A stretch of DNA of 64,000 bases from NCBI GenBank assembly GCA_001898825.1, contig MKVK01000030.1, forward strand, positions 23,050-87,049, given 5' to 3'. How positions within the stretch are numbered: the stretch's first letter is position 1; the number at the start of each line of letters is the position of its first letter. Positions 24,997 through 33,439 of the stretch are shown here, in pieces. Made by a program: the position numbers and the translations under genes. The stretch comes from Magnetospirillum sp. 64-120. GTDB lineage: Bacteria; Pseudomonadota; Alphaproteobacteria; Rhodospirillales; Magnetospirillaceae. The notes under the pieces are model-generated. The model ran no database searches. It had not been told where the DNA came from and worked only from the letters and a program-made list of their open reading frames with translations.

Positions 24997-27123
24997 ATGG
25001 CCCATGTTCCGACATGGCGGCGCGCCACCGCGCCCGCCCTTGCCCTTGCTTTGATTGCTCCCGCCGCCCTGGCGGAAGACCAAGCCCAAGATGCCCCCCA
25101 GGTTTTCGACGAAGTCAGCGTGACCGCCACCCGCAGCGAACGCGCCACCAAGGACGTGCCGCAATCCATCAGCGTCATCGGCGCCGAACGCATCGACGAA
25201 GAGAAGATGTTCAACGTCAAGGATGCCCTGGCCGGTACGGCGGGCGTGCAGATCGACAGCAAGAACAGCGGCTCGGACGTGCGCCTGTCCATTCGCGGCG
25301 CCGGCATCAAGGCCGCCTATGGGGTGCGCGAAATCATGGTGCTGCGCGACGGCGTCCCCATGACCGACCCCGACAGCTTCACCCGTTTCGACTTCATCGA
25401 CACCCAGGACATCGAGCGCATCGAGGTGGTCAAGGGGCCGGGCTCCATCTTCTCGACCGGATCGGCGGGCGGCACGGTGCAGATTCTGTCGAAATCGGTG
25501 TTCGACGACAACGCCAACCGCGCCCGTGTCGGACTGGGCAGCCAGGGCGCCGAAAACTATCACCTGCGCTGGGGCGGCATGGTCGACGACAACCAGGCGG
25601 TGGCGGTGACCCTGTCGCGCCGGGTGTTGGAAAACGGCTGGCGCCGCTGGAACAATTTCGAGACCAACCAGGCCGGCTTCAAATACGGCCGCATCATGCC
25701 GTCGGGCGGCACCTGGGAAAGCGAGCTGGCCTTTTCCAACAGCTTCACCCAATTGCCCGGAAGCATGAACGTCAACCAATTCAACGAATACCGGTCCAGC
25801 GGACGGCAAAATGACTCGTCCGACGCCTTCAAGAACACCGGCCGCGACGCCTGGACCATCTTCGCCAATACCCGCTACGAGCAGGATTTCGGCGATTTCA
25901 GCTTTCGTCCGCGGTTCTATGCCAATCACTGGGAGCATTATCACCCGGTCACCGGCGTGGTGAACGTGTCGGAAGGCAACTACATCTTCGGCACCGACCT
26001 TGAAGGGGAATACCGCCACGGCCTGATGGGGATGAACTCGTCGCTGGTGGGCGGCGTCACCATGCGCGCCGACCTGTCCTTGGACGCCCGCAAATACGCC
26101 TATCGCGACATCCGGGTGTCGGGCGGCCGTATCCGCGAAACCTATTCGGACGTGGCCGGCGCATTGTTGTCCACCGAGGACACCAAGAACTATCTGGTCG
26201 GCGTCTTCGCCCAGGAAACCATCAACCCCACCGACCGGCTGTCGGTGGATTTCGGTGGACGCGTCGATCGCACCATGTTCGAGATCGACACCGACGAGCG
26301 TGGCGAATACAGCTATTCCACCGGCAACTACACCTGGGCGGCCAGCCAAAGCCAGGTGACCCCATCCTTCACCCTGGTCTCGCCGAAAGTGGGCGCCAGC
26401 TACAAGCTGACCCCCACCTTGACCGCCTATACCAGCCTGGCCCAGGCCGACCAGGTGCCGTCGTCTTCGGAACTGTCCAGCAATCCCGGCCTGACCACCG
26501 CGCAATCGCGCAATTACGAAATCGGGCTGAAACTGCGGTCCCAAGACTGGCAGCTCGATACCGCGCTTTACTACAACCCGGTCAAGGACGACATCGTCCA
26601 GGTCTATGAAAACGGCCAGTCGGTCTATCAGAACGCCGGCCAGACCAACAAGAAGGGCTTCGACGGCAGTCTGTCCTATCGTCTGTTGCCGGGCCTGACC
26701 GTGGGCGGCACCTACACCTATGCCGATTACACCTATGACCGCTTCGCCGAGGTGACCGGCAGCGGCGCCGCCAAGACCACCACCAGCCGGGCCGGAAAAC
26801 GGGTGCCGCTGATCCCCATGCACCAATATTCGCTGTTCGCCCAGTACCGCCACGACAGCGGCCTGCACGCCAAGCTGCAGACCTTCAGCTTCGGCGATTA
26901 CTTCATGGACAACGCCAACACCGAATCCTATGGCGGCTATTCCTTCGTCACCAACCTGGCCGTGGGCTGGGACATCACGCCCAGCCACATCGTGTCGCTG
27001 AACGTCGACAACGTCTTCGACCAGCATTACGCCACCGAGGCCAAGAAGGACGTCAACGGCAGCAAGACCTATGCCGGCGCCGCCCCCAGGACCTTCCTGG
27101 CCACCTACACCATGAAGTTCTAG
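24997..27123 (+). CDS. TonB-dependent outer-membrane receptor
   Basis: The 708-residue protein imports a ligand across the outer membrane using TonB energy. It has a signal peptide ending PAALA and a likely TonB box in FDEVSVTATRSE. The plug domain has SVIGAERIDEEKMFNVKDAL, LSIRGAGIKAAYGVREIMVL and the IERIEVVKGPGSIFSTGSAG block (about 50-165). A 22-strand barrel follows, ending with the aromatic C-terminus ATYTMKF. Five genes for periplasmic, redox and TonB proteins follow in the same direction. The ligand is unknown. Siderophore, copper-chelate or other metal complexes fit the neighbours, but nothing in the sequence decides. Confidence 0.9.
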   Translation: MAHVPTWRRATAPALALALIAPAALAEDQAQDAPQVFDEVSVTATRSERATKDVPQSISVIGAERIDEEKMFNVKDALAGTAGVQIDSKNSGSDVRLSIRGAGIKAAYGVREIMVLRDGVPMTDPDSFTRFDFIDTQDIERIEVVKGPGSIFSTGSAGGTVQILSKSVFDDNANRARVGLGSQGAENYHLRWGGMVDDNQAVAVTLSRRVLENGWRRWNNFETNQAGFKYGRIMPSGGTWESELAFSNSFTQLPGSMNVNQFNEYRSSGRQNDSSDAFKNTGRDAWTIFANTRYEQDFGDFSFRPRFYANHWEHYHPVTGVVNVSEGNYIFGTDLEGEYRHGLMGMNSSLVGGVTMRADLSLDARKYAYRDIRVSGGRIRETYSDVAGALLSTEDTKNYLVGVFAQETINPTDRLSVDFGGRVDRTMFEIDTDERGEYSYSTGNYTWAASQSQVTPSFTLVSPKVGASYKLTPTLTAYTSLAQADQVPSSSELSSNPGLTTAQSRNYEIGLKLRSQDWQLDTALYYNPVKDDIVQVYENGQSVYQNAGQTNKKGFDGSLSYRLLPGLTVGGTYTYADYTYDRFAEVTGSGAAKTTTSRAGKRVPLIPMHQYSLFAQYRHDSGLHAKLQTFSFGDYFMDNANTESYGGYSFVTNLAVGWDITPSHIVSLNVDNVFDQHYATEAKKDVNGSKTYAGAAPRTFLATYTMKF

Positions 27124-27134
27124 GGGGAAACGTC

Positions 27135-27962
27135 ATGCGCCCCATCGCCTTCGTCACCGTGGTCTTGCTGGCGGCGTCCGCGCCAGCCCTGGCCCAACAC
27201 GAAAACCATGCCGCGCCGCCTTCGGGGCGCGGCCAAGCCCAGGCCTGGACCGCCACCCCCATGGTGCTGGGCCGTCCAGCGGGACGAGCCGAAGCCGTCG
27301 CCATCCCCGCCAACATGGACGCCGACACCCTGACCGTCATCGCCCCCGACGGCATCAACGGCGGCCTGCCCCTGGAAAGCGGTCAGGCCCGGATCAAACC
27401 GAAATCGGGCAATTACCATTTGGTGTTGGCACAAGGCCGTGCCGGGCAAGCCGTGGTCAACGCCGCCTCGGCGGTGTATTTCAGCAATCCCGGCCCCGCC
27501 CCCAGCCACATCCTGGCCAATCCCCCGGCCGGCCTGATGCTGTTGCCGGAAAGGCTGCCCCGCGAACACGCCAATTTCCACAGCGGCGAAGCCGTGCGGT
27601 TCCGTCTGACCGCCGACGGCACCCCCCTGCCCGGCATGCCGGTCCAGGTGGAAACCGCCAACGGTACCCGCCAGAAGCTCAGGACCGATTTGGACGGCTG
27701 GGTCCAAGTCAGCCTTCCCGCCGACTTCCCCCCCGTCGACCAACGCCCGGAAGAAGCCCACGGTCGGCCCTTGACCGCCGGATTCGTGCTGTCGGCCAGC
27801 TTGAACACCGGGGTGCAGCCGCATCTGGCCAGTTTCGCTTATGCCTATGGCCCGAACCAATTGGACAAAGCCTCGCCGGGTTTCGGCGCTGGAATCGCCC
27901 TGTTGGGCATGGCTTTCGCAATCCCCCTGGTCCTGCGCCGTAACTCCAAAGGTGCCGCATGA
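27135..27962 (+). CDS. Exported, membrane-anchored periplasmic protein, DUF4198-like
   Basis: The 275-residue protein has a signal peptide (ending APALA) followed by HENHAAPP. It then has a beta-rich domain with GEAVRFRLTADGTPLPGMPV and TDLDGWVQVSLPAD, which resemble the Ig-like carrier domain of DUF4198/GlpM-type nickel- and cobalt-linked proteins. A single C-terminal membrane helix (AGIALLGMAFAIPLVL) with a positive tail anchors it in the inner membrane facing the periplasm. It starts 11 bases after the receptor gene and overlaps the polyferredoxin gene as ATGA. It may receive the imported ligand. The family assignment is tentative. Confidence 0.55.
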   Translation: MRPIAFVTVVLLAASAPALAQHENHAAPPSGRGQAQAWTATPMVLGRPAGRAEAVAIPANMDADTLTVIAPDGINGGLPLESGQARIKPKSGNYHLVLAQGRAGQAVVNAASAVYFSNPGPAPSHILANPPAGLMLLPERLPREHANFHSGEAVRFRLTADGTPLPGMPVQVETANGTRQKLRTDLDGWVQVSLPADFPPVDQRPEEAHGRPLTAGFVLSASLNTGVQPHLASFAYAYGPNQLDKASPGFGAGIALLGMAFAIPLVLRRNSKGAA

Positions 27963-28993
27963 GCCCGTTCACCATGATCCGCCTGCGCCCCTGGGTCCAG
28001 GCCATCAGCTTCGTCTTCCTGGTCTGGGGGGCAGGCGTCGTCGGCCATTATTCCGCCGACAAGATTTCCGGCGCCTTTCCGGCCCTGTCCTGCGCCTATG
28101 ACCAGGAAAACAGCGCCTATTGCGTGCTGATCCCGATCCAGCACCAGTTGCACCACCGGGTGGGCGAGGCCCTGGTGAAGATGCAGACCATCACCGCCAC
28201 GGTGATCCTGCCGCTGCTGTTCACCTTGCTGTCTTTCCTGGCCTTCTTCGTGGTGCTGAACAAGGCGTTCTGCGGCTGGCTGTGCCCCCTGGGGACGGCC
28301 CAAGAAGCCCTGTTCGCCATCGGCCAGCGCTTCGACTTGGCGTTTCGTCGGGTGCCGGCGGCCTGGCGGCCGAAAGTCTCCACCCTCAAGTGGCTGGTTC
28401 TGGCCCTGGCCATCTTCGCCCTGCCGCTGATTTCCGGCATGGGGGCGTTGCCGCATACCTTCCGCGATCCCTGGTGTCAGGTCTGCCCGTCGCGGGTGCT
28501 GACCACCCTGGCCAGCGGCGACGTGACGCAGTTGGCCCTGCCTTTGGGCGGCGATGTCTCGCAATGGGTGTTCGTCGCCCTGCGCGATCTGGGCTTCGGC
28601 TTCGGCGCCGTCTTCGCCCTGTCGTTCCGCCAGCCGTTCTGCCGCATCTGTCCCATGCTGGCCCTGCACGCCCTGCTGCGGCGGGTGGCGCCGCTGCATC
28701 TGGCCAAGAAAGCCAGCGCGCGCTGCGACAAATGCGGGCTGTGCAGCAAGGCCTGTCCCATGGACATCGACGCCATCCACCGTGAACACGGCCCCAAGGC
28801 GTTCACCGCCGATTGTACGCTTTGCGGCCGCTGCGTGGCCTTTTGCCCCGAGGACGGCACCTTGTCCCTGCGCCTGGGGCCGGTTCCGCTGGTCACCTCC
28901 TCGGCGCAATCCTTTGCCCGGATGACCCGCAAGCAAAGCCCGGAAGGCAAGCCCAAGCCGGTGCCCAAGGGCTCGATCAAGGGGACGGTCTAG
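27959..28993 (+). CDS. NapH/CcoG/FtrD-like membrane polyferredoxin
   Basis: The 344-residue protein has about five membrane helices and two soluble 4Fe-4S sites. Membrane-proximal Cys motifs CGWLCPLG, CQVCPSRV and CRICPMLA are the hallmark of NapH/NosR-type electron carriers. Two ferredoxin motifs follow near the C-terminus: CDKCGLCSKACPMD and CTLCGRCVAFCPED. Such proteins move electrons from quinol or cytoplasmic donors to the periplasm, and FtrD plays this part in a reductive iron importer. No nap, nos or cco genes are near. I infer a reducing role in the uptake system of the adjacent TonB receptor. Confidence 0.75.
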   Translation: MSPFTMIRLRPWVQAISFVFLVWGAGVVGHYSADKISGAFPALSCAYDQENSAYCVLIPIQHQLHHRVGEALVKMQTITATVILPLLFTLLSFLAFFVVLNKAFCGWLCPLGTAQEALFAIGQRFDLAFRRVPAAWRPKVSTLKWLVLALAIFALPLISGMGALPHTFRDPWCQVCPSRVLTTLASGDVTQLALPLGGDVSQWVFVALRDLGFGFGAVFALSFRQPFCRICPMLALHALLRRVAPLHLAKKASARCDKCGLCSKACPMDIDAIHREHGPKAFTADCTLCGRCVAFCPEDGTLSLRLGPVPLVTSSAQSFARMTRKQSPEGKPKPVPKGSIKGTV

Positions 28994-28995
28994 CC

Positions 28996-29625
28996 ATGGA
29001 CGCCCTGGGATTGGCCGGCGTGTTCGTGCTGGGGGTGTCGGTGGGACTGACCGCCTGCGCGGTGTCGTGCCTGCCCTTCATCGGCACCTGGGCCATGGCC
29101 CGGGGCCAGGGCGGCTGGGCGGCGGCCGAGGATCTGGCCGCCTTCCTGGCCGGACGCTTGGCCGGTTACGCCCTGCTGGGCGGGCTGGCCGGTTGGGCCG
29201 GGGAAAGCCTGGGCCGGGCTTTGTCCGGTCCCAGCGGCCATCTGGCCATCGGGCTGGCCGGCATCTTCGCCGGTCTGGCCTTGCTGGTGGGCGGCGGCAA
29301 AGCGGGAAAAAGCTGCGCCGCCACCCGTACCGCCCTGCCGCCCCTGGCCCTGGGGGCGGCACTTAGCCTGACGCCATGCATGCCCTTGACCTCGCTGCTG
29401 GCGGCGGCGGCCTTGTCCGGTCAGCCGCTGAACGGCGCCGCCATGGGATTGGTGTTCGGATTGGGGGCGGCGGTCACCCCCCTGGTGATCGCGGTACCGG
29501 TACTGGGCCTGTTGGGCCATGGCCTGCGGCTGCAAGGCGGCATCGACAAGGTTCTGCGTTGGGGTGGTGCCCTGGTCCTGGTGGCCTTGGGCCTGCGCCG
29601 TCTGCTGTTGGTGGGGATGCCATGA
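28996..29625 (+). CDS. CcdA/DsbD-like (sulfite-exporter/UreH type) membrane protein
   Basis: The 209-residue protein has about six hydrophobic segments. It matches the cytochrome-c-biogenesis transmembrane family, with one Cys in TACAVSCLPFIG in the first helix and a second in LSLTPCMPLTSLL in the fourth, placed like the thiol-exchanging pair of CcdA. The loop before the second has KSCAATRT. It could pass reducing power across the membrane or act as a metal or anion permease, since both types share this fold. The start at 28996 lies two bases after the polyferredoxin stop, and its stop overlaps tonB as ATGA. Confidence 0.65.
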   Translation: MDALGLAGVFVLGVSVGLTACAVSCLPFIGTWAMARGQGGWAAAEDLAAFLAGRLAGYALLGGLAGWAGESLGRALSGPSGHLAIGLAGIFAGLALLVGGGKAGKSCAATRTALPPLALGAALSLTPCMPLTSLLAAAALSGQPLNGAAMGLVFGLGAAVTPLVIAVPVLGLLGHGLRLQGGIDKVLRWGGALVLVALGLRRLLLVGMP

Positions 29626-30332
29626 TCGGAGAAATCAGGCTGGTGCCGCCGGTTTCCTGGCGTCGGAACGGGCGCGGCGCGGTTTTCGCCGCCATCCTGC
29701 ACGGCGGCTTGTTGGGGGTGATGGTGGCCGGGTTCATGGCCACGCCGCCGAAAACCCCACCCCAGGCCGTCTCGTCCATGGTGGTGGAAGTGGTGCCACT
29801 GTCCCCCCCCATGCCTCAACCGGCCCCGGCCGCCATGCCGGAGCCCCCGCCGCAACCCGCCGCAGCCCCCATCAAGCCCAAATCCCCCGCCCCACGCCCT
29901 GTCGCCAAACCCCATGCGGCAAAGCCCCAGACCCCGTCGCCCGCGCCCGCCTCCGAAGTCTCATCAGCGGCCCCGACAGCGCCCGGCGTCGGCACCCCCG
30001 CCGGTCCCGCCCCAAAAGACCCGGAAGCCTCGGCGCCAGCCTTCGTCCCGCCGCGATCCGACGTGGCAGGGCTGGACAACCCACACCCGCCTTATCCCAC
30101 CTTGGCGCGACGGCGTGGCTGGGAAGGTCTGGTGGTGCTGCTGGTTTTGGTCGATGAAATGGGGACGGCGCAAAGAGTGGCGCTGCACCAGTCGTCGGGT
30201 CACGACATCTTGGATCAATCGGCGTTGAACACCGTCAAATCCTGGCGCTTCGTTCCGGCCCGTCAGGGCGGCCACACGGTGCCGGCCTCGGTACAGGTGC
30301 CCATCCGCTTTTCCCTGGACGGCAAAGCGTAA
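29622..30332 (+). CDS. TonB family energy-transducing protein
   Basis: The 236-residue protein is a cluster-specific TonB. It has one N-terminal membrane helix (AVFAAILHGGLLGVMVAGF), a long Pro/Ala/Lys linker that spans the periplasm, and a C-terminal TonB domain. That domain includes PYPTLARRRGWEGLVVLLVL, SSGHDILDQSALNTVKSWRF and VPIRFSL. exbB and exbD are not adjacent, so it must share an ExbBD pair encoded elsewhere. Dedicated TonB genes beside a receptor usually mean the receptor is served by that TonB. Confidence 0.88.
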   Translation: MIGEIRLVPPVSWRRNGRGAVFAAILHGGLLGVMVAGFMATPPKTPPQAVSSMVVEVVPLSPPMPQPAPAAMPEPPPQPAAAPIKPKSPAPRPVAKPHAAKPQTPSPAPASEVSSAAPTAPGVGTPAGPAPKDPEASAPAFVPPRSDVAGLDNPHPPYPTLARRRGWEGLVVLLVLVDEMGTAQRVALHQSSGHDILDQSALNTVKSWRFVPARQGGHTVPASVQVPIRFSLDGKA

Positions 30333-30352
30333 GACCCATTTTGCTTGGGCCT

Positions 30353-30383
30353 AAAAAGAGGAAGGGGCCGACGAAGCGGCCCC
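30353..30383 (-). terminator. Terminator of the 47-codon gene
   Basis: On the minus strand the hairpin GGGGCCG-CTTCGT-CGGCCCC is followed by TTCCTCTTTTT. It lies directly after the small gene at 30391-30534, which supports that gene being transcribed. In the other direction it may also slow transcription leaving tonB. Confidence 0.75.
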
Positions 30384-30390
30384 ACATCCC

Positions 30391-30534
30391 TTAAGCAGCG
30401 ATCGCCGCCTGATTTTGCCGCAACAGCAGCTCGACCACGGCCAGCTGCCAGACACGGCTACCTTCCGCCTTGGCGTCGCCCGCGATCTGACGCAGGGTTT
30501 CCAGGGGAAGGTTACGGATCCATTCTTCCAACAT
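30391..30534 (-). CDS. Small hypothetical protein, 47 residues
   Basis: The frame reads MLEEWIRNLPLETLRQIAGD, continues AKAEGSRVWQLAVVELLLRQ and ends NQAAIAA. AGGAGG lies 11 bases before the ATG and a proper terminator follows the stop. Predicted structure is two amphipathic helices with no signal peptide and no Cys. I do not recognise a family. Length, ribosome-binding site, terminator and sensible composition support a real gene. Frames on the opposite strand and in the other minus frame are unlikely because they carry no start signals. Confidence 0.65.
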   Translation of the reverse strand: MLEEWIRNLPLETLRQIAGDAKAEGSRVWQLAVVELLLRQNQAAIAA

Positions 30535-30695
30535 GATGCCAACAACCTCCTAAGTTGTTGCGGCGCAGCATACAGGAAAATGAAACGGTCTTACCACCGC
30601 CGCCCTTGCATCGGAGCCATGTGCGGAACGCAAGAGATTGTGGTTTTCCGTCATAAGGGGGCGGCGATCATTTGACCGTGATCACGGAAATGTCA

Positions 30696-30726
30696 AAAGG
30701 GCCTTCCCGGTGTGGGAAGACCCTTT
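30696..30726 (-). terminator. Terminator downstream of tRNA-Arg(TCT)
   Basis: On the minus strand AAAGGG-TC-TTCCC-(ACACC)-GGGAAGG-CCCTTTT forms a long hairpin ending in four T, five bases after the tRNA CCA end. It terminates the tRNA-Arg transcript. Confidence 0.75.
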
Positions 30727-30731
30727 GTTCA

Positions 30732-30808
<77 letters not shown>

Positions 30809-30827
30809 CCGCTGTTGGAATGGCGCT

Positions 30828-31136
30828 TTAGAAGCGGCCGAATTCCAGCTTGTCGAAGCGGAAATTGTCGGAATAGTTCTTGGAACCCACCGGCTTCTTG
30901 GTGGCTTCCTCGAACACCTGGAAGTCCAGACCCTTGCGCTTGGCATAGGCGACGGCTTCTTCCTTGGTGTCGAACTTGATGCGCACCTGCTGGGTGGTGT
31001 CGTCCGAGCCCAGCCAGCCCATCAGCGCGTCGGCTTCCTTGCGGGCAGCCGGTTCGTATTCCAGCACCCAGGCCTTGGTGTTGCCTTTGCCGGATTGCAT
31101 GGCGGTCTTGGCCGGGCGGAAGATGCGAACCTGCAT
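30828..31136 (-). CDS. NDUFS4-like NADH dehydrogenase (complex I) accessory subunit
   Basis: The 102-residue protein matches the ETC complex I subunit conserved region. It starts MQVRIFRPAKTAMQSGKGNT, continues KAWVLEYEP, DPLMGWLGSDDT-like text and a C-terminal KNYSDNFRFDK segment. In mitochondria and alphaproteobacteria NDUFS4-type subunits stabilise the NADH-oxidising arm of complex I. I chose the ATG at 31136, preceded by AGGAGA. The longer frame would run into the tRNA-Pro gene. It sits alone between two tRNA genes, far from nuo genes in this window. Confidence 0.9.
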   Translation of the reverse strand: MQVRIFRPAKTAMQSGKGNTKAWVLEYEPAARKEADALMGWLGSDDTTQQVRIKFDTKEEAVAYAKRKGLDFQVFEEATKKPVGSKNYSDNFRFDKLEFGRF

Positions 31137-31170
31137 GGACCTGTCTCCTTGGACTCTTGTGTCGATCCGT

Positions 31171-31247
31171 TGGTCGGGGCGAGAGGATTCGAACCTCCGG
31201 CATCCAGCTCCCAAAGCTGGCGCTCTACCAGGCTGAGCTACACCCCG
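31171..31247 (-). tRNA. tRNA-Pro (anticodon TGG)
   Basis: The minus strand gives a 77-nt tRNA. It has acceptor CGGGGTG with CGCCCCG (one T-G pair), D-arm AGCTCAGCCTGGTAGAGC, anticodon stem CCAGC/GCTGG around TTTGGGA (anticodon TGG), T-arm GGAGG-TTCGAAT-CCTCT and an encoded CCA. The 5' CGGGG is typical of bacterial tRNA-Pro. Confidence 0.97.
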
Positions 31248-31259
31248 AGTGCGCTGGTT

Positions 31260-32255
31260 CTAAGGGGTTTTTGCCTCGGTTGCAAGGCTGTGCTGTGGCC
31301 CGGGCGGGCGAAACAGCGGACGCCAGCGCAGGCGCGTCGCCTGTTCCGCCACCAGTTCGGCGATCACAGTTTCCAGCGCCTGACCAGCCGGACCCAAGGG
31401 TTTTTCCAACGGCCGCGCCAGGGTCAGGCGGCGGGTGGTGTGGACCGAATCCAGGTCGGCCACCGACAATTCGCCGCGCCCCACCATCTCGGCCACCGGG
31501 GCATAGGGCAACAAAGTGTGCATGCCGCCCAGGCGTACCGCCCCGATCAGCGCCGAAAGCGCGTCGATTTCCAGCACCGGATCGATGGTCACCTGATGGG
31601 CCATGGCCAGGGCGTCCACCATCAGCCGCAGCCGATGCGGCCGCGCCGGCAACACCAGGGGCAAAGCTGCCAGTTGCCGGGGTGACAGAGCCGCCCCCAA
31701 GGCGCCGGCCGGGCCGACCACGACGATTTCTTCTTCCAGCAACGGCGTGGTGGCCAGATGGCCCATGGCGTTGGTTTCGTAAAGCACCGCCATGTCCAGC
31801 CGCCCGGCCAGAATCCATTCATGCACCGAGGCGCTGAAGGCTTCCACCAGATGCAGCCGCACCTTGGGGAAACGCTGGCGAAAGGCCAGCCCCAACAGCG
31901 GCAGCAGCGCCAAGCCCAAGGATGACGGCACCCCCAGGGACAGTTGCCCCGACGGTTCCGCCCCGGCGACGCGCACCGCGTCACGCAAATCCTCGGCCGC
32001 CCGCAGCAGACGGCGGGCCTGGTCGGCCAGAACCTCGCCGGCCGGGGTGGCGATGGCGCCGCGCCCGGTGCGCGCCAGCAAGGCCACCCCCATCTCGTCT
32101 TCCAGCAACTGCATCTGCCGGGAAAGAGCGGGTTGGGCGATGCGCAACAGGCTGGCCGCCTTGGAAAACGACCGCTGTTCAGCGATGCAGACGAAGCTGC
32201 GCAGCTTATGCAGGTCCACGATATGCCAATCCGCGATATCTTTTATCAAAACCAT
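31260..32255 (-). CDS. LysR-family transcriptional regulator, likely of the itaconate operon
   Basis: A LysR helix-turn-helix (HKLRSFVCIAEQRSFSKAAS, then LRIAQPALSRQMQLLEDEMG) is followed by the type 2 periplasmic-binding-fold effector domain. Total length is 331 residues from the ATG at 32255. A GTG at 32219 (VDLHKLRS, the usual LysR N-terminus) would give 319 residues and would free the GATAT/ATATC repeat for binding. Neither start has a clear ribosome-binding site. Divergent placement from a CoA-transferase operon is the classic LysR arrangement. The effector may be itaconate or itaconyl-CoA, by analogy with Pseudomonas. Confidence 0.85.
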   Translation of the reverse strand: MVLIKDIADWHIVDLHKLRSFVCIAEQRSFSKAASLLRIAQPALSRQMQLLEDEMGVALLARTGRGAIATPAGEVLADQARRLLRAAEDLRDAVRVAGAEPSGQLSLGVPSSLGLALLPLLGLAFRQRFPKVRLHLVEAFSASVHEWILAGRLDMAVLYETNAMGHLATTPLLEEEIVVVGPAGALGAALSPRQLAALPLVLPARPHRLRLMVDALAMAHQVTIDPVLEIDALSALIGAVRLGGMHTLLPYAPVAEMVGRGELSVADLDSVHTTRRLTLARPLEKPLGPAGQALETVIAELVAEQATRLRWRPLFRPPGPQHSLATEAKTP

Positions 32256-32258
32256 ATC
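32235..32258. promoter_or_regulatory. Candidate LysR-type operator
   Basis: GATAT (32235-32239) and ATATC (32254-32258) form an inverted repeat with a 14-base AT-rich spacer. It lies between the LysR gene and the CoA-transferase gene (start 32315). If the LysR protein starts at the GTG (32219), the repeat is in its leader, suiting autoregulation and divergent activation. Confidence 0.4.
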
Positions 32259-32314
32259 TTAGACGCATAGCGAGGAAAGGACTAGTGTCAGCCCATGACA
32301 AAGGAACAGGCCCC

Positions 32315-33439
32315 ATGAACAACGCGCTTTCGGGAATTCTGGTCGTGGCCCTGGAACAGGCGGTCGCCGCGCCTTATTGCACATCGCGTCTGGCCGATGC
32401 TGGCGCCCGGGTGATCAAGATCGAACGGGCGGAAGGCGACTTCGCCCGTGGCTATGACCACGTGGCCCATGGCGAAAGCGCCTATTTCGTCTGGACCAAC
32501 CGGGGCAAGGAATCGGTGTGCCTGGACATCAAGAACGCCGACGATTGCGCGCTTTTGGCCCGCATGATCGCCAAGGCCGACGTGTTCATCCAGAATCTGG
32601 CGCCGGGCGCCGCCGAACGGGCGGGTTTTGGCTCCGAAGACCTGCGGCGGCGCCACCCCCGGCTGATCACCTGCGACATTTCCGGCTATGGCGAGGACGG
32701 TCCCTATCGCGACATGAAGGCCTATGACCTGCTGGTGCAGTCGGAAACCGGTCTGGCCGCCATCACCGGGGCACCGGAAGGCCCTGGCCGCGTCGGCGTG
32801 TCGGTGGCCGACATCGCCTGCGGCATGAACGCCCACACCGCCATCTTGCAGGCGCTGTACCAGCGTGAACGCACAGGCCAGGGATCGGGCATCGCCCTGT
32901 CGCTGTTCGATTCCGTCGCCGATTGGATGAGCGTGCCGTTGATGCATTTCGAATATGGCGGCAAAGCCCCCCAACGCGTCGGGCTGAACCATCCGTCCAT
33001 CGCGCCTTATGGGGCCTATGCCTGTGGCGATGGCCGCCAAGTAGTGTTTTCCATCCAGAACGAACGGGAATGGAAGACCTTTTGCGAAGTGGCGTTGCGG
33101 CGTCCCGACATTGCCGTCGATCCGCGTTTCGACGCCAATCCCCGCCGCGTCGCCCACCGCCCGGAACTGGACGCGGAAATCGCCGGGGTGTTTTCCGCCC
33201 TGACCCAGGATCAGGTGATCGAGCGGCTGAACCAGGCCCGTATCGCCTTTGGCCGCTTGAATCAGGTGGCCGATCTGGCCCAGCACAGCCAACTGCGCCG
33301 CATCACCACCCCCACCCCCAGCGGCCCGGTTCAGTCGGTGGCGCCGCCCATCCGCTGGAGCGGCGCCACCTTCACCCCCGGCCCGGTCCCCGCCATCGGC
33401 CAGCACGACCAAGCCATCCGTCAGGAGTTCAAAGCATGA
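32315..33439 (+). CDS. ict: Class III CoA-transferase, probable itaconate CoA-transferase
   Basis: The 374-residue protein belongs to the CaiB/BaiF family: VALEQAVAAPYCTSRLADAG, RVIKIERAEGDFARGYD and the likely catalytic Asp in GYGEDGPYRDMKAYDLLVQ. It would move CoA from succinyl-CoA to itaconate. The ATG at 32315 begins the conserved part. It heads an operon with a FAS1-type hydratase, a CitE-like lyase and an acyl-CoA dehydrogenase, the set found in the Pseudomonas aeruginosa itaconate locus. A mesaconate or citramalate specificity is a possible alternative, since sequence alone does not fix the acid. Confidence 0.72.
   Translation: MNNALSGILVVALEQAVAAPYCTSRLADAGARVIKIERAEGDFARGYDHVAHGESAYFVWTNRGKESVCLDIKNADDCALLARMIAKADVFIQNLAPGAAERAGFGSEDLRRRHPRLITCDISGYGEDGPYRDMKAYDLLVQSETGLAAITGAPEGPGRVGVSVADIACGMNAHTAILQALYQRERTGQGSGIALSLFDSVADWMSVPLMHFEYGGKAPQRVGLNHPSIAPYGAYACGDGRQVVFSIQNEREWKTFCEVALRRPDIAVDPRFDANPRRVAHRPELDAEIAGVFSALTQDQVIERLNQARIAFGRLNQVADLAQHSQLRRITTPTPSGPVQSVAPPIRWSGATFTPGPVPAIGQHDQAIRQEFKA

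Noticed and set aside
24973-27027. Long minus-strand open frame (684 codons) opposite the TonB-dependent receptor
   Set aside because: The receptor has plug and barrel motifs. The antisense frame has biased composition and no start signals.
30345-30536. Plus-strand frame of 63 codons over the 47-residue gene
   Set aside because: No start signals, and the minus-strand frame has a ribosome-binding site and terminator.
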